The notes: generated by a model from the letters alone, not told the origin. DNA of 64,000 bases from Perognathus longimembris pacificus (GCF_023159225.1 NC_063171.1:4693501-4757500), one strand, 5' to 3'. Positions 1-57,554 are shown, numbered from the stretch's first letter. Numbers and translations are program-made.

Positions 1-137
1 CCAAGCTCCACTTCAGGCTTTTTCATAGTTTGTTGAAGAGTCTTATAGACTTTCCTGCCTGGGCTAGCTTCAAACCATGATCTTTACATCTCAGCTTCAT
101 GAGTAGCTACTATTACAGGAGACACCAACACCTAGCA
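1..137 (-). repeat. B1-type composite SINE, truncated by window edge
   Basis: Reads in reverse complement as the B1 head (cctgtaat..agctac..ctga) followed by the start of the Geo linker; same pattern as the complete copies elsewhere in the window. Confidence 0.7.
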
Positions 138-496
138 AAAACCTTAAAAAACTTTTTTTTCTTTCAGTTTATTGATGAAGGCAGAATATAACCTATACAG
201 AAGTGAATGAATTATTCATCACTCACAGCTCAATTTCAATGATTTATAAATTTACAATTAAAATATAATTTATAAATTACATTTTTAATCACATTTTTTT
301 TGAAAAATGACAAGGTACAAATAACCAATAGGTTCTAAGAATATATACAAGTATTATTTCTGAACCTCACAGTACATGCCAGTAATGCTTTAGAAATGGT
401 GTGAAATCAATTAGAAATGTACTAAAAATGATTTATACTGATAACCAATTATAAAGATTAAAATATAAATACTGTTTTTCTGCAGAAAGGGCAATC

Positions 497-577
497 AATA
501 CTGAGATATGAACTTGGAATCTCATACTTGCTAGACAGGTGCTCTAACCAATTGAGCCATGTCCCCAGCCCTTTTTT
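497..577 (-). repeat. ID element (tRNA-Ala-derived SINE)
   Basis: Reverse complement carries the ID core: GGGGACATGGCTCAATTGGTTAGAG-like A-box region and a B box, ending in T-rich sequence on the plus strand. Confidence 0.7.
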
Positions 578-1167
578 GCTTTAGTACTTTCCAGGAGGTT
601 CTTCAGATTTTGCCCAAGCCAATCTCCAAACACAATCTTAACACTACCTTCGGAGTAACTGGTATTACAGTGTTAAGTAACTGGTATTACACTATACCTG
701 GCCTGAGGCACCGATTCCTCATCACTATAAGACATTTATTCACTGGTGAGAAAAGTGAGTGACAGAATTATTATTGTCCTGATAAAGTCACAAAATAAGA
801 TACATCAAAAATCTTAAATTTAAAATTAAAAAATCAAGTATTTTATAATATATCTGAAGTAATAAGATATTAATGATCACAAGGAAAAGAACTTTCACCT
901 TATGAAACCTATCATTTAAGTTTTAAGTGACAGAAAGACCCCAAACTTTCCTAACACTTTTCTAAGAAAAATAGTAATTTTTCCTTTGTACAGTTTTTTT
1001 GTAATTAAATTTGCCAGAGCTCAAGTAAACAAAACACAACATTCTATAGTTTTAGAGAACTTTTTCTGAAATGTCCACATATAAACATTTTGCTGAACAA
1101 TAACTGACGAACAGAGTAGCCACTAGCCAGCTCAGAGGAAATATTTCCATCATATATCATAACCTAC

Positions 1168-48566
<47,399 letters not shown>

Positions 48567-48770
48567 CGCCACCCGACTCTCGGTGGACCTGCGGAGTCAG
48601 ACGAACGTTGCGGGCTGTGCGGGTCCGCGCTCCGGACGGCTGTGGCCGCGCACAACACCGCGCCGCGCCGCACGGCCAGGTGAGGCGCAGCGCTCTCTCC
48701 TCCTCCGCCTCTGCCGCCGCCGCTCCGCCTGACCGGCTCCGGAGCCTGCGCCGCCGAGCCCCGCGCGATT
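48567..48770 (-). other. SLC12A2: Predicted 5' untranslated leader of SLC12A2
   Basis: The leader runs from the ATG back to a start site inferred about 25-30 bases downstream of the TATA-like hexamer at 48795-48800. No ATG occurs on the minus strand in this interval and an in-frame TGA lies at 48597-48599. The transcription start is inferred, not seen. Confidence 0.55.
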
Positions 48771-48781
48771 GCCTTGGAGCT

Positions 48782-48787
48782 GGGCGG
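48782..48787. promoter_or_regulatory. GC box (Sp/KLF type)
   Basis: GGGCGG immediately downstream (in gene sense) of the TATA-like hexamer. A second GC box (GGAGGCGGGGC) lies at 48842-48852. Sp-family sites are expected at this promoter class. Confidence 0.5.
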
Positions 48788-48794
48788 GCCACTG

Positions 48795-48800
48795 TTTAAA
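48795..48800 (-). promoter_or_regulatory. TATA-like hexamer TTTAAA upstream of SLC12A2
   Basis: TTTAAA lies about 230 bases upstream of the ATG and is the only AT-rich hexamer in several hundred bases of GC-rich DNA. It is a weak TATA variant and a self-complementary hexamer, so it gives no direction by itself. Confidence 0.4.
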
Positions 48801-49304
48801 GGCTCGGCGGGGCCGCGGCAGCCGCCGGGCTGCAGCACGCGGGAGGCGGGGCCGCGGCTCCCCGCCCCTATTCCCGCCCACCCGCGCTCCGCAGTGCAAG
48901 CGGCGGGCGCACCGCTCCTGCGGCGGCGTTCGGAGCCGGCCGGGTGCCCGCGCGGCCCCACGCGAGGGCGGCAGCACCAGGAGCCGGAGAGGGGGCGCGC
49001 GAACAGTGGCCCTTGCGGCCCAGCCCAGCCCAGCCCGCGCGCCTCACGCCTCAGGGAGCAGGCGCGGCCGCACGCCGCCCGCCGTCGCCGGGAAGCTCGC
49101 TGCGCCGCCGCCCTCCTCTTCCGTCGCCCTCCAGCTCCCTCCCCCGCCACGTTCTGCGCCGACTCGCCGCCGCCCAGAGACTTGCAGCCCAGGCCGCGGG
49201 CGCTACCGTGTCCGTTCGCCGCGGCTCATCCCTCTCGAGGGTGCTTCACGCTGTGTTTCTTTTGGAAGTTCTAAGCGCGCTGTGCTTGGGCTGCGCCGGC
49301 GAGA

Positions 49305-49314
49305 TCTCGCGAGA
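49305..49314. promoter_or_regulatory. TCTCGCGAGA palindrome (BANP-type CGCG element)
   Basis: Perfect 10-base palindrome TCTCGCGAGA inside the CpG island, about 740 bases upstream of the SLC12A2 ATG. This exact element is known as the binding site of BANP, a methylation-sensitive activator of CpG-island, often bidirectional, promoters. Its position away from the SLC12A2 start suggests it may drive a divergent plus-strand transcript. Confidence 0.7.
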
Positions 49315-49647
49315 CGCTGCAGGGCGACGGGTCGCCTCTCCCCTAGGCGCGGCGCGTGGTACCCGGGGCCTGGCCGGAGCTTGCCAGCGAGTGATGCCGG
49401 CGGGGTGGCTGGCCCGGTGGGCGCGTGCGCGGGCGCTTCCGGAGGCATGGGCCTGCTTGAGCGGGGTCCCACGCGGTGACCCCGCCGCGCCCCAGGGACG
49501 GAGGGGAGAAAGGGAGAGGCCGGGGGCGCCTATCTGGCCTCCTTGCTGCTGCTCACCCAGGCCTGGCGACTCCATTCACATCTTCAGCGGTAGCGGGTGT
49601 GCCCGCGCTGGAGATCACACCCTTATTTTAAAAGCTGACATTGGAAG
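49315..49647 (+). other. Candidate first exon of a divergent non-coding transcript
   Basis: A consensus 5' splice site, GGAAG|GTGAGC, lies on the plus strand with its GT at 49648-49649, just beyond the edge of the CpG island and downstream of the BANP-type and ETS-type sites. In human a divergent lncRNA (SLC12A2-DT/LINC01184) starts next to SLC12A2. No acceptor, polyadenylation site or conservation can be judged here, so exon borders are a guess. Confidence 0.25.
49436..49442. promoter_or_regulatory. ETS/GABPA-type site
   Basis: CTTCCGG (CCGGAAG on the minus strand, followed by CG), a core ETS-family site, 120 bases from the BANP-type element and directly after a GCGCGTGCGC stretch that resembles an NRF1 site with one change. 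Motif match only. Confidence 0.4.
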
Positions 49648-50261
49648 GTGAGCAGAAGATAGGTTGGGGTCGTTTGAAGAGAGTTTTTAACCTGCACAAT
49701 AGGGAGCAAAACACGGAGAAGGCATTTCTAATTGTTGGAGCTGTGAGGAATTCCTAGGTTTGAGTCTCTGCAGCTCTAATGTCTCTTCTGCAAAATGGAA
49801 GGAAATCCTAATCGTTTCCCAGTCATCCTTAGAGTTAGAATCCACTTTCAACCCACTGTGTTCACTCAAAGCCCTGAACAGTGAACTTCCGTGGTCACTG
49901 GTCCTTTATGCACTTACTATATGTATCTTTCTATTTCAGTTATAGGGATAAACTCCATCTTTCACTGACTCATTTGAGCATGATGAAAGAGCCTCAGAGT
50001 TTGCAAATACAAAAAGTTTCTGTGACCAAAAGCAACAACTAGGCATTATTTCTAAAAATTAAGATAGCCATGATATCGTTTTTACCTTGACAACTATCTT
50101 TTACTTCATTTCATTATCTGCATTTTAAAGATGGAGATAGAACAACTTTTGCACCATGTAACCATAGTAGTTTCTAAAGCTTTTCCTGAGCTTTCCTAAA
50201 GGCAGAAAGCCAAACGTAATCTTTAAGCAGTGCATCTTTGTACTAGTGCTGTCCAAGTAGT

Positions 50262-50376
50262 TGGTTATGTGTGGCTGATGTCTATAATCCTAGTTACTCG
50301 GGATACTAAAGTCTCAGGATCAAGATTTGAAGCCAACTGGACAAAACCCATCTCTAACCTGCAGGAAACTATGCAC

Positions 50377-50411
<35 letters not shown>
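50262..50411 (+). repeat. B1-type SINE with (CT)n(CA)n tail
   Basis: gtgtggctgatgtctataat .. ttactcgggatactaaagt .. gatttgaagccaactgg, then CT (50377-50396) and CA (50396-50411) runs. Confidence 0.75.
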
Positions 50412-50964
50412 GAAGAATCAAAGGCATTAAGTCAGAGTGGAGATTGGGAACATGATGGACCAGAGGGTATAGGGACCTCGTACTTTGGCATTTCAATCTC
50501 AGTGTAATGATACAGTTAGTTCAGGCTTCCACAACAAAATACCACAGAGTAGATGCATTAACAGGCTTTTGTCTTCATTCTGGAGGCTGCAAGGTCTGAA
50601 ATCAGTGCCAATATTGTCAGATTCAGGGAAGACTCTTTTTGGCTTACAGACAGCTTCCATGTGGCCTTGGTACTAGAGAAGAAATTTAAATTAATACTCA
50701 AAAGGCTGGATTGAAATCAGATTAAAACCAAAATAAAACATTATGAACAGCAACAAGTTCCTCTCTTTTAAAAAATGTTAGTTTACAAGAATTGAGAGAC
50801 ATAAAGGAGCCATAGACATTTGCCTTTTTTGAGATGTTACATAGCTTTTACAGCAAAATGAGGTAGAACTGAAAGATGTGGCCAACAGAAAGGAAGTCCT
50901 AAAAATATCCATGGTCCCCATGTTTTGGGTAGGCCAAGATCACATCTTCATTTTTTATTGTTGT

Positions 50965-51260
50965 TTATATATTTTTTTGGCAGGACTGGGGTTTACCACA
51001 GCTTCTGGTTTGCTAGGCTGTTACTCTATCACTTGAGCCACATTTCCAGCTCAGATTTCTGCTGATTATTTTGGAGTCAGAGTCTAATGGACTTTTCTAT
51101 CTGGTCTAATGTGAAACCATGATCCTGCAGATCTCAGCCTCTTGAGTAGGTGAGATTAGAGATGTAAGCCGCCAGTGCCAGACATTTCTGGCTATTTTTG
51201 ATACAGGGTCTCAGGGACTTTTCTGCCTGGGCTGGCTTCCAATTGAAGCACAATCTTTTA
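50965..51260 (-). repeat. B1-type composite SINE(s), minus strand
   Basis: ggcaggactggggtttaccac .. ctcttgagtaggtgagatt .. taagccgccagtgccagac; a second partial copy follows (cagggtctcagggac .. cctgggctggcttcc). Confidence 0.7.
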
Positions 51261-52151
51261 TTCCTGTTTTGTGTATTGGGAGTAAGAAATGCTTACTTTA
51301 TTTTTAAATATTTTTCCAGCTATTATCTTGCTATAGTGAAGTAAATCCTTGCTGAACTTGTATCCTATGAGACACTTATTTTTTTGGTAAGACACCTTGT
51401 GATGTTTTGCATGTGTGAATATCAAGTACCTGTGATTTGTGCATGGAAACTGGGAGGCTGAGAGAATACCCTCACCACTCACCTGGTGAGATTATCAATA
51501 TTGGGACATCACAATTTATTCTATACCATTTGGCAAATCTTTGGAGGAAGTCTGTAGAAGTATGGCATCTAACATGTATAGTTATATGCCACATACTGTT
51601 TCAGGAAGGCAGCCCTGTAAAATCATAATGAACCTGAAAAAATTCCTAATCCCTCTTGTTACTTTTTCTATGTTTAGACACGCATATTATTACATGACAC
51701 AGTATTCAGCTTACTTGATGTGCAGATTGTTGTTAGAACTATACACTATGCTATAAAGCCCAAGTTTCTATTAGTCTATACCATATAGGTGTTTGTAGGA
51801 TTTTACCATCAATCACCCATAGAAATTACCTTTGTTGTAAGGTATCACCATGAGTAGGAGACACATGTCTGTAAATGGTCCATGTCTCTACCCCATTGTA
51901 AATGGGCAAGTAAGTGACAGAAAGAGTCAAAATGGATTAAGAGGTGTTGGAACAATCCAGAGAATATTGGTTTGGCTTAGACCACAATGTAACAATGGAA
52001 AGAGGAATAAGTGGTTGAATTCTGGGTAAGCAATAGAATTTACTGATGTCTGTGGAATGTGAAAGAAATCTAAGGGCTTATTCAGCCTGACTAACTGGAA
52101 AAATGGTGCTGCTGTTTTCTGAGATGGAGAAGGTGAAAAGAGTGTATTTTA

Positions 52152-52240
52152 GGGCTGGAGATATGATTTAAGTGGTAGAGCACTTGCTAGCAAGTGTGCA
52201 ACTCATGAATTTAAACACCAGTACTAACACACACACACAC
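52152..52240 (+). repeat. ID element with CA tail
   Basis: gggctggagatatgatttaa, gtggtagagcacttgctagc, then a decayed B box and an ACACAC tail. Confidence 0.8.
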
Positions 52241-52558
52241 TAAAATAATTGTTTGCAGAAAAGGAAATATCTGGGTAGGGTGCATAACCAGAGCTCATTC
52301 TGAGAAGTCTTTGAGAGGAAAAACACAAATAAGTGTATAGGAAAAGAAAATGGCAGTTACTCATATGAACCTATAATTGAAAACAGTTCTAGGAGGGAAC
52401 ATGCTACAATGAGAATGTGAAATAGTGGCCAGACATAGGAAGGAAGTGACTTGACTATTCAGCAGCAGCCTGAAGGACTCCTAAGGAGCTTGAAGTCAGT
52501 TTGTTAAACAGGTAGTAGTTAAAAGATCTTTCTTCTAAAACCATAAAACATTAATGGG

Positions 52559-52657
52559 AATGAGGGAGGAGGTAACAAACAGTACAAGAAATGTACCCAA
52601 GGCTTAACATATGAAACTGTAACCTCTCTGTACATCACTTTGACAATAAATAACAAA
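52559..52657 (+). mobile_element. Very short 5'-truncated L1 insertion with target-site duplication
   Basis: About 99 bases of L1 3' end (gaaactgtaacctctctgta, catcactttgacaataaata) with an A-rich tail, flanked by perfect 14-base direct repeats AAAACATTAATGGG at 52545-52558 and 52658-52671. Confidence 0.88.
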
Positions 52658-52769
52658 AAAACATTAATGGGCACATAGGGAGAGACAATCAGATTAACCT
52701 TAAATTCTAATTATAAGTATGGACAGAAGAATGGAGATGTGAACCAGAGAATGCAGAACACAATTTCAT

Positions 52770-52960
52770 TAGTCATAAATGATGGCAGTAATTAACATTT
52801 CTAGAGGGTTTATGTCCTGGACATCAGGGTAAATGCTTCATATCAGACAGAGTCTTACACAATTCTACCAGAAAAGCTATGTAGAAAAGCACAGGATCAC
52901 TTCCTGTTTGCAGATGAAAAACTTGGGAAGGTAAAAGAAGGAAGTGATTCCAACATTTGG
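52770..52960 (-). repeat. MIR SINE relic
   Basis: attaacatttctagagggtt .. gtagaaaagc .. tgtttgcagatgaaaaactt, the reverse-oriented MIR pattern. Confidence 0.55.
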
Positions 52961-54204
52961 TGACTGCAGACTTAGAACAAGTAGAAGGAGTAGCGTAAAC
53001 AATGAAAAGAACATCAAATAAAGGCACTTATCTGAGAAACATAGTAAGATGAATTGAGTATATATCCAATGTAGTAACGCATTAGCCAACAAAATGGGCC
53101 AGCCTTCCAGGAGAAATACTCAATGTAGGCATGAGATTTGCAGAAGCACTGCAGACAGTATCCTTTAGTTATTGCCAGCACTCAACATAACTAACAGATT
53201 TCCCAACTTTTCCTAAATACCAACCTTTGACAATACATGTGTCAATGACCTTAGCAGTGTGTATTGGATATACATAGATTTTAGTAAGAGAAAAGAATTA
53301 TGTTGTTATTCCAAACCTCTCATCACACAGATGCTGAAAGGAAGTATAAATTGTGTTAGATCTGCAACTTCTTGTGTCTGTATTATTAGAGTATATAAGG
53401 TGTGAAACTACGGAGAACCTTTAAAATTAGTTCATTCTTTCCACCCCTTGCTGAGACAGGGACATGATATGTAACAGGCTGTCTTGGCTGATATGTAACA
53501 GGCTGTCACAGTCCTTTAGTCTCAGTGCTGGCATTACCAGCTCATGCTACCACACCATTTTTCTTGTTGTTTTGTTTTGTTTTCTTTACAGTGGGATTTA
53601 GTTGGACATGCTGTGCTGACATTTTACCTGATTGTGGTTTTTGAACTTTTACTAGCTGGTGTCCAGTACACACATTTCCCTTGAGAAAGAAAGTGATTAC
53701 CCTATCATGGAAAAAAAAGAAAATACTTACCCTAGAGAAGCTTGCTTGTGCTTTAAATGTTGTGGTATTGTCTTCTTACCTAAGTCCCAATCACATTCTT
53801 CTTTCATTAAAAATATTACAAGATTTTAAAAGTCATAGTACTGTAAAACCAAAGCTTTAGTAAAGCTCTTTCAATATAATATTCAAAATCATATTTATAA
53901 GTGTCTTTCAAAAATTAAGCCCATGTTTTAAAAAAAATTAAACATTTTGTTTTGTTTATCTAAATTGTAAGTTTTATGACAAATGGGTTTAAAATAAACA
54001 TGGTCTCTCTCCTCTTTTCCTAATTTCTCCCTACACATGTGTTTGTCAGAAAGCTAGAAAAAGAAATCTCTTCCAACTTAAATTCTGTATTTGGAAAGTT
54101 ATTTTCTCTTCTGTACCAAATTATTTTGGTTCTAACACTACAGAATGAACAGTTACAAGTTCGAAGCATAAAATTATCAAATAATAATATATGAAATAAG
54201 TACC

Positions 54205-54450
54205 TTTACATAATAGCTCAGTGGTTCTAACCATGGACTGTGTTACCATAGTGCCTCCAGTTGGGGCTCTGCTTCATTACTACTAGTAATGTGACTCCAG
54301 GCTGACAAGATTTCGGTGCCTCAATTTCTTCATCTGAAATGGAAGACAATTGCCCTGTAGAGTTGGGAGGATTCATGGAATTGTTATTCGTAAGATTCTT
54401 GGAATAGTGTCTGACACATGACAAAACTGACTCTTTGTATATGTCAAGTA
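54205..54450 (+). repeat. MIR SINE relic
   Basis: ccatggactgtgttacc .. ggggctctgcttcattac .. gcctcaatttcttcatctg .. aatggaagac .. tggaatagtgtctgacacat, in MIR order. Confidence 0.65.
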
Positions 54451-54499
54451 AGTATTTTAAACACTTAATGTTTAATGTAGAAAAGAAATAGTGATAGGC

Positions 54500-54840
54500 A
54501 AGCTTTTGGGGGTGTGGTACTGGGGTTTAAAATGAGGACTTTGAGCTTGCTATGCAGGTGTGCAGGTGCTTTATCACCACTTGAGCCATGCCTGCAGTCC
54601 TCTACTCTAGGTTATTTTTCAGATAGAAGTATTCATTTTTGCCTGACTCTAGTATTCTACCACAGTCCTTCTACCTAAGGCCTTCCCCATAGCAGCTGGG
54701 ATGACAGGCAAGCACCACCACCCTCTGTTCTTTTGTTGAGATGGGTCTCTTTGATTTTTTGCTTAGGCTAACCTAAACTACCATCCTCCTAATGACCTCC
54801 TGAATAATATCGATTACAGGTTTGAGCTATATCCCACAGT
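54500..54840 (-). repeat. ID plus B1-type SINE remnants, minus strand
   Basis: gtggtactggggtttaaaat .. cacttgagccatgcctgcag (ID/Geo-like), then tagcagctgggatgacaggc (B1), then a second B1 piece to about 54835. Confidence 0.6.
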
Positions 54841-55111
54841 GAGAACAAAAACATTTTTTGTCTTCTATTATTTTCCATAAGATCAATCCATTTTTCAGTT
54901 TTAAAAAATGTAAGTATAATTCATATTATTTTTGCAGTTGTTCTAAGATATATGGAATTCAAAAGCCATACATATAGAAAGTATCTCTCTTTATATTTTG
55001 CTTGTGGATAAAGTCCAGGGCTTCAGAAAAGTGAAGGAACTACTCTACCACTATGCTATACCCCACCCTTTGGAAAGGATCTTCAATGGTTGCGTAGCAA
55101 GCCATTGTTTT

Positions 55112-55344
55112 ATTATTTTTTAAAATGATTTTGTTTAATGATTTTTTTTGGCCAGTCCTGAGGCTTGAACTCAAGGCCTGAGCACTGCCCCTGCCTTCTT
55201 CTTGCTCAAGGCTAGCACTCTGCCAACTTGAGCCATAGGGCCACTTCTGGCCTTTTCTATACATGTGGTGCTGAGGAATCGATCCTAGGGCTTCATGTAT
55301 ACGAAGCAAACACTCTTGCCACTAGGCCATATTCTGAGCTCCAC
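55112..55344 (-). mobile_element. IDL-Geo SINE, first of a serial-insertion cluster
   Basis: Reverse dimer from the T-rich tail to attctgagctcc. Its left flank AAGCCATTGTTTT (55099-55111) is an imperfect copy of the sequence at its right flank (GAGCCACTGTTTT, 55345-55357). Confidence 0.85.
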
Positions 55345-55357
55345 GAGCCACTGTTTT

Positions 55358-55574
55358 TTTTTGTTTTGTTTTTTTTTTTGGCCAGTCCTGGGCCTTGGAC
55401 TCAGGGACTGAGTATTGTCCCTGGCTTCTTCCCGCTCAAGGCTAGCAAGTCTGCCACCTGAGCCACAGCGCCCCTTCTGGCCGTTTTCCATATAAGTGGT
55501 GCTGGGGAATTGAACCTAGGTCTTCATGTATGGGAGGCAAGCTCTCTTGCCACTAGGCCATATTCCCAGCCCCA
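55358..55574 (-). mobile_element. IDL-Geo SINE inserted into the flank of the previous one
   Basis: Reverse dimer with perfect 15-base direct repeats ACGAGCCACTGTTTT at 55343-55357 and 55575-55589. Confidence 0.92.
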
Positions 55575-55741
55575 ACGAGCCACTGTTTTAAAGAACAGTT
55601 GAAGAGTTCTTATTATTCCTTGGCACTTTAAAAAGATGATTTTTTTTTCATTAGTAACACATTCTAATGATTACAGGTTTTAGAGCAAAAACATTGATTA
55701 TGTAATAGGCATTCAAGTATTTAGAAACAAGACATACTTCC

Positions 55742-55947
55742 TTTTTTTTTTTTTTGGCCAGTCCTGGGCCTTGGACTCAGGGCCTGAGCACTGTCCCTGG
55801 CTTCTTCCCGCTCAAGGCTAGCACTCTGCCACTTGAGCCACAGCGCCGCTTCTGGCCGTTTTCTGTATATGTGGTGCTGGGGAATCGAACCTAGGGCCTC
55901 GTGTATCCGAGGCAGGCACTCTTGCCACTAGGCTATATCCCCAGCCC
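55742..55947 (-). mobile_element. IDL-Geo SINE with target-site duplication
   Basis: Reverse dimer, nearly intact, flanked by ACATACTTCC at 55732-55741 and 55948-55957. Confidence 0.92.
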
Positions 55948-55980
55948 ACATACTTCCTAATGACAAAAAAAATTACTCTT

Positions 55981-56193
55981 GGGGCTGGAGATATGGCCTA
56001 GTGGCAAGAGTGCTTGTCTCGTATACACGAGACCCTGGGTTCAATTTCCCAGCACCACATATGCAGAAAATGGCCAGAAGTGGCACTGTGGCTCAAGTGG
56101 CAGAGTACTAGCCTTGAACAAGAAGAAGCCATGGACAGTGCTCAGGCCCTGAGTCCAAGCCCCAGGACTGGCCAAAAAATAAAAGGAAAAAAT
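55981..56193 (+). mobile_element. IDL-Geo SINE, opposite orientation
   Basis: Plus-strand dimer with A-rich tail, flanked by ATTACTCTT at 55972-55980 and 56194-56202. With the neighbour at 55742-55947 it forms a closely spaced inverted pair. Confidence 0.92.
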
Positions 56194-56434
56194 ATTACTC
56201 TTAGAACAATTGAAATTGTTTCTTGTCTGGTCATTCAGAGAGTATGGCACCCATAAAGTATAAGGTAATCTTCAATCCTGGTTTCTCAAATTCTTTCCTC
56301 TTACATAACATTTATGATGCCCAGGGGCTAAGTATGTAATTATTCTTATTATTTTGTTTGAGCCTCTTCCAAGTCTTATAAAGGTGAGAGGAGTTTTATA
56401 ATTTAAGTAATTGTAAAAATAATTTTTGGTCTGC

Positions 56435-56505
56435 AAGGTTGGAGATGTAGCTCAGTGGTAAAGCACTCGCCCAGGGTTTAAGTCCCAGAAAAGAAAATAA
56501 ATTGG
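56435..56505 (+). repeat. ID element
   Basis: ggttggagatgtagctcagtgg followed by taaagcactcgcccagggttt, the classic ID head with A box, and a shortened B-box part. Confidence 0.8.
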
Positions 56506-56661
56506 CAACAAAAATATTTTTGTAATTTAAAGATCTTAGTTAAAAGTCTACCTCAAAGACAATATTGATTGACAGAATTGTATAAATGCATAAAAATAGC
56601 ATAATGAAATTTCCCTTTTGTATAGCCAATGTATGCTAATAAGTCATGAAAAAAATCTTAA

Positions 56662-56885
56662 CTCAAGCTGGGTATGGGGTATACCCCATGTAGACATGTA
56701 TACCCCATGGTATACATGTCTATAATCTCAGAAAGATGAAAGATACATGCACAAAGATATCAATATAATGCTGGATGGTGGGACATAACTGTAATCTCAG
56801 AACAAGGAGGCAGAGGCAGGAAGATTGAAAATTCTAGGCTAGCCTGGACTATATAACAAGAAATACCCTCAAAAGTACATAAATA
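56662..56885 (+). repeat. B1 SINE remnants, the first with an internal inverted duplication
   Basis: A B1 head starts at about 56662 (caagctgggtatgggg) and resumes at about 56710 (gtatacatgtctataatctc) after an inverted duplicate. A second B1 lies at about 56765-56885 (tgctggatggtgggacataa .. ggcagaggcaggaagattg). Confidence 0.7.
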
Positions 56886-57309
56886 AAAGTTCACTCTACT
56901 GCAAGAAATTTCAAAAGTATAATATTCTAGAAAAAATCTATCAATAATCTCATAGTAATTAAGCAGTTATTATTTGCATTTTTCTAGTTATAGAAAAGCA
57001 CAGGTACAATACAGAAGATATTAAGATAAAGAGAAGTAACACAATGCCAGCACCTCAAAGTAACATGTACCTTTTATTTTTCATATTATAAACAATTTAT
57101 GTCTTGTAGTTTTTAAAAGTACCAAAAACATGAACGTCTTTCCAGTTATAACAATAACACTTTCTTTTCAATTGCATGATTGATAATTAACACATTAAGA
57201 TTTATTATACTTCACTAAATCTATCACTTCTTTTTTAACATTTCATTTCTTTACAGATAATATCAAACTGCTGTGCTGATTATCTTGGGGGATTTTGCTT
57301 GCTTGATTT

Positions 57310-57550
57310 TTGTTGGTGGTGGGCATCGTCATTGGACTTGAACTCTGGGCCTGGGCCCTGTCCCTGAGTTCTTTAGCTCAAGGCTAGCTCAAGGCTATCC
57401 ACAGTGCCATTTCCTGTTTTCTGCTGGTTAACTGAAAATAAGAATCTCATGGGCTTTTCTGCCTGGACTGGCTTCAAACCTTAATCCTCAGATCTCAGCC
57501 TCTTGAGTAGCTAAGGATTGTAGGTGTGAGCCTACAGTGCCCAGCTTGCA
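57310..57550 (-). repeat. B1-Geo composite SINE, minus strand
   Basis: ttgaactctgggcctggg .. ctgctggttaactgaaaata .. ctcatgggcttttctgcct .. gagcctacagtgcccagc. Confidence 0.8.
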
Positions 57551-57554
57551 TGTT

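Larger units (their letters stand above)
1..1167 (-). other. SLC12A2 intron 15, partial
   Basis: AT-rich intron continuing off the left edge. Holds a minus-strand B1-type SINE fragment (1-137), a minus-strand ID element (about 497-577) and a short direct duplication near 651-692. No exon is recognisable. Confidence 0.85.

Noticed and set aside
48570..48572. Upstream GTG as start of SLC12A2 (two extra residues)
   Set aside because: The codon is GTG, not ATG; the ATG at 48566 has good context and matches the family's MEP start.
55112..56193. CRISPR-like array of spaced repeats
   Set aside because: The repeated units are ~210-base SINEs with target duplications and T-rich tails in a mammalian genome; no short repeats with unique spacers.
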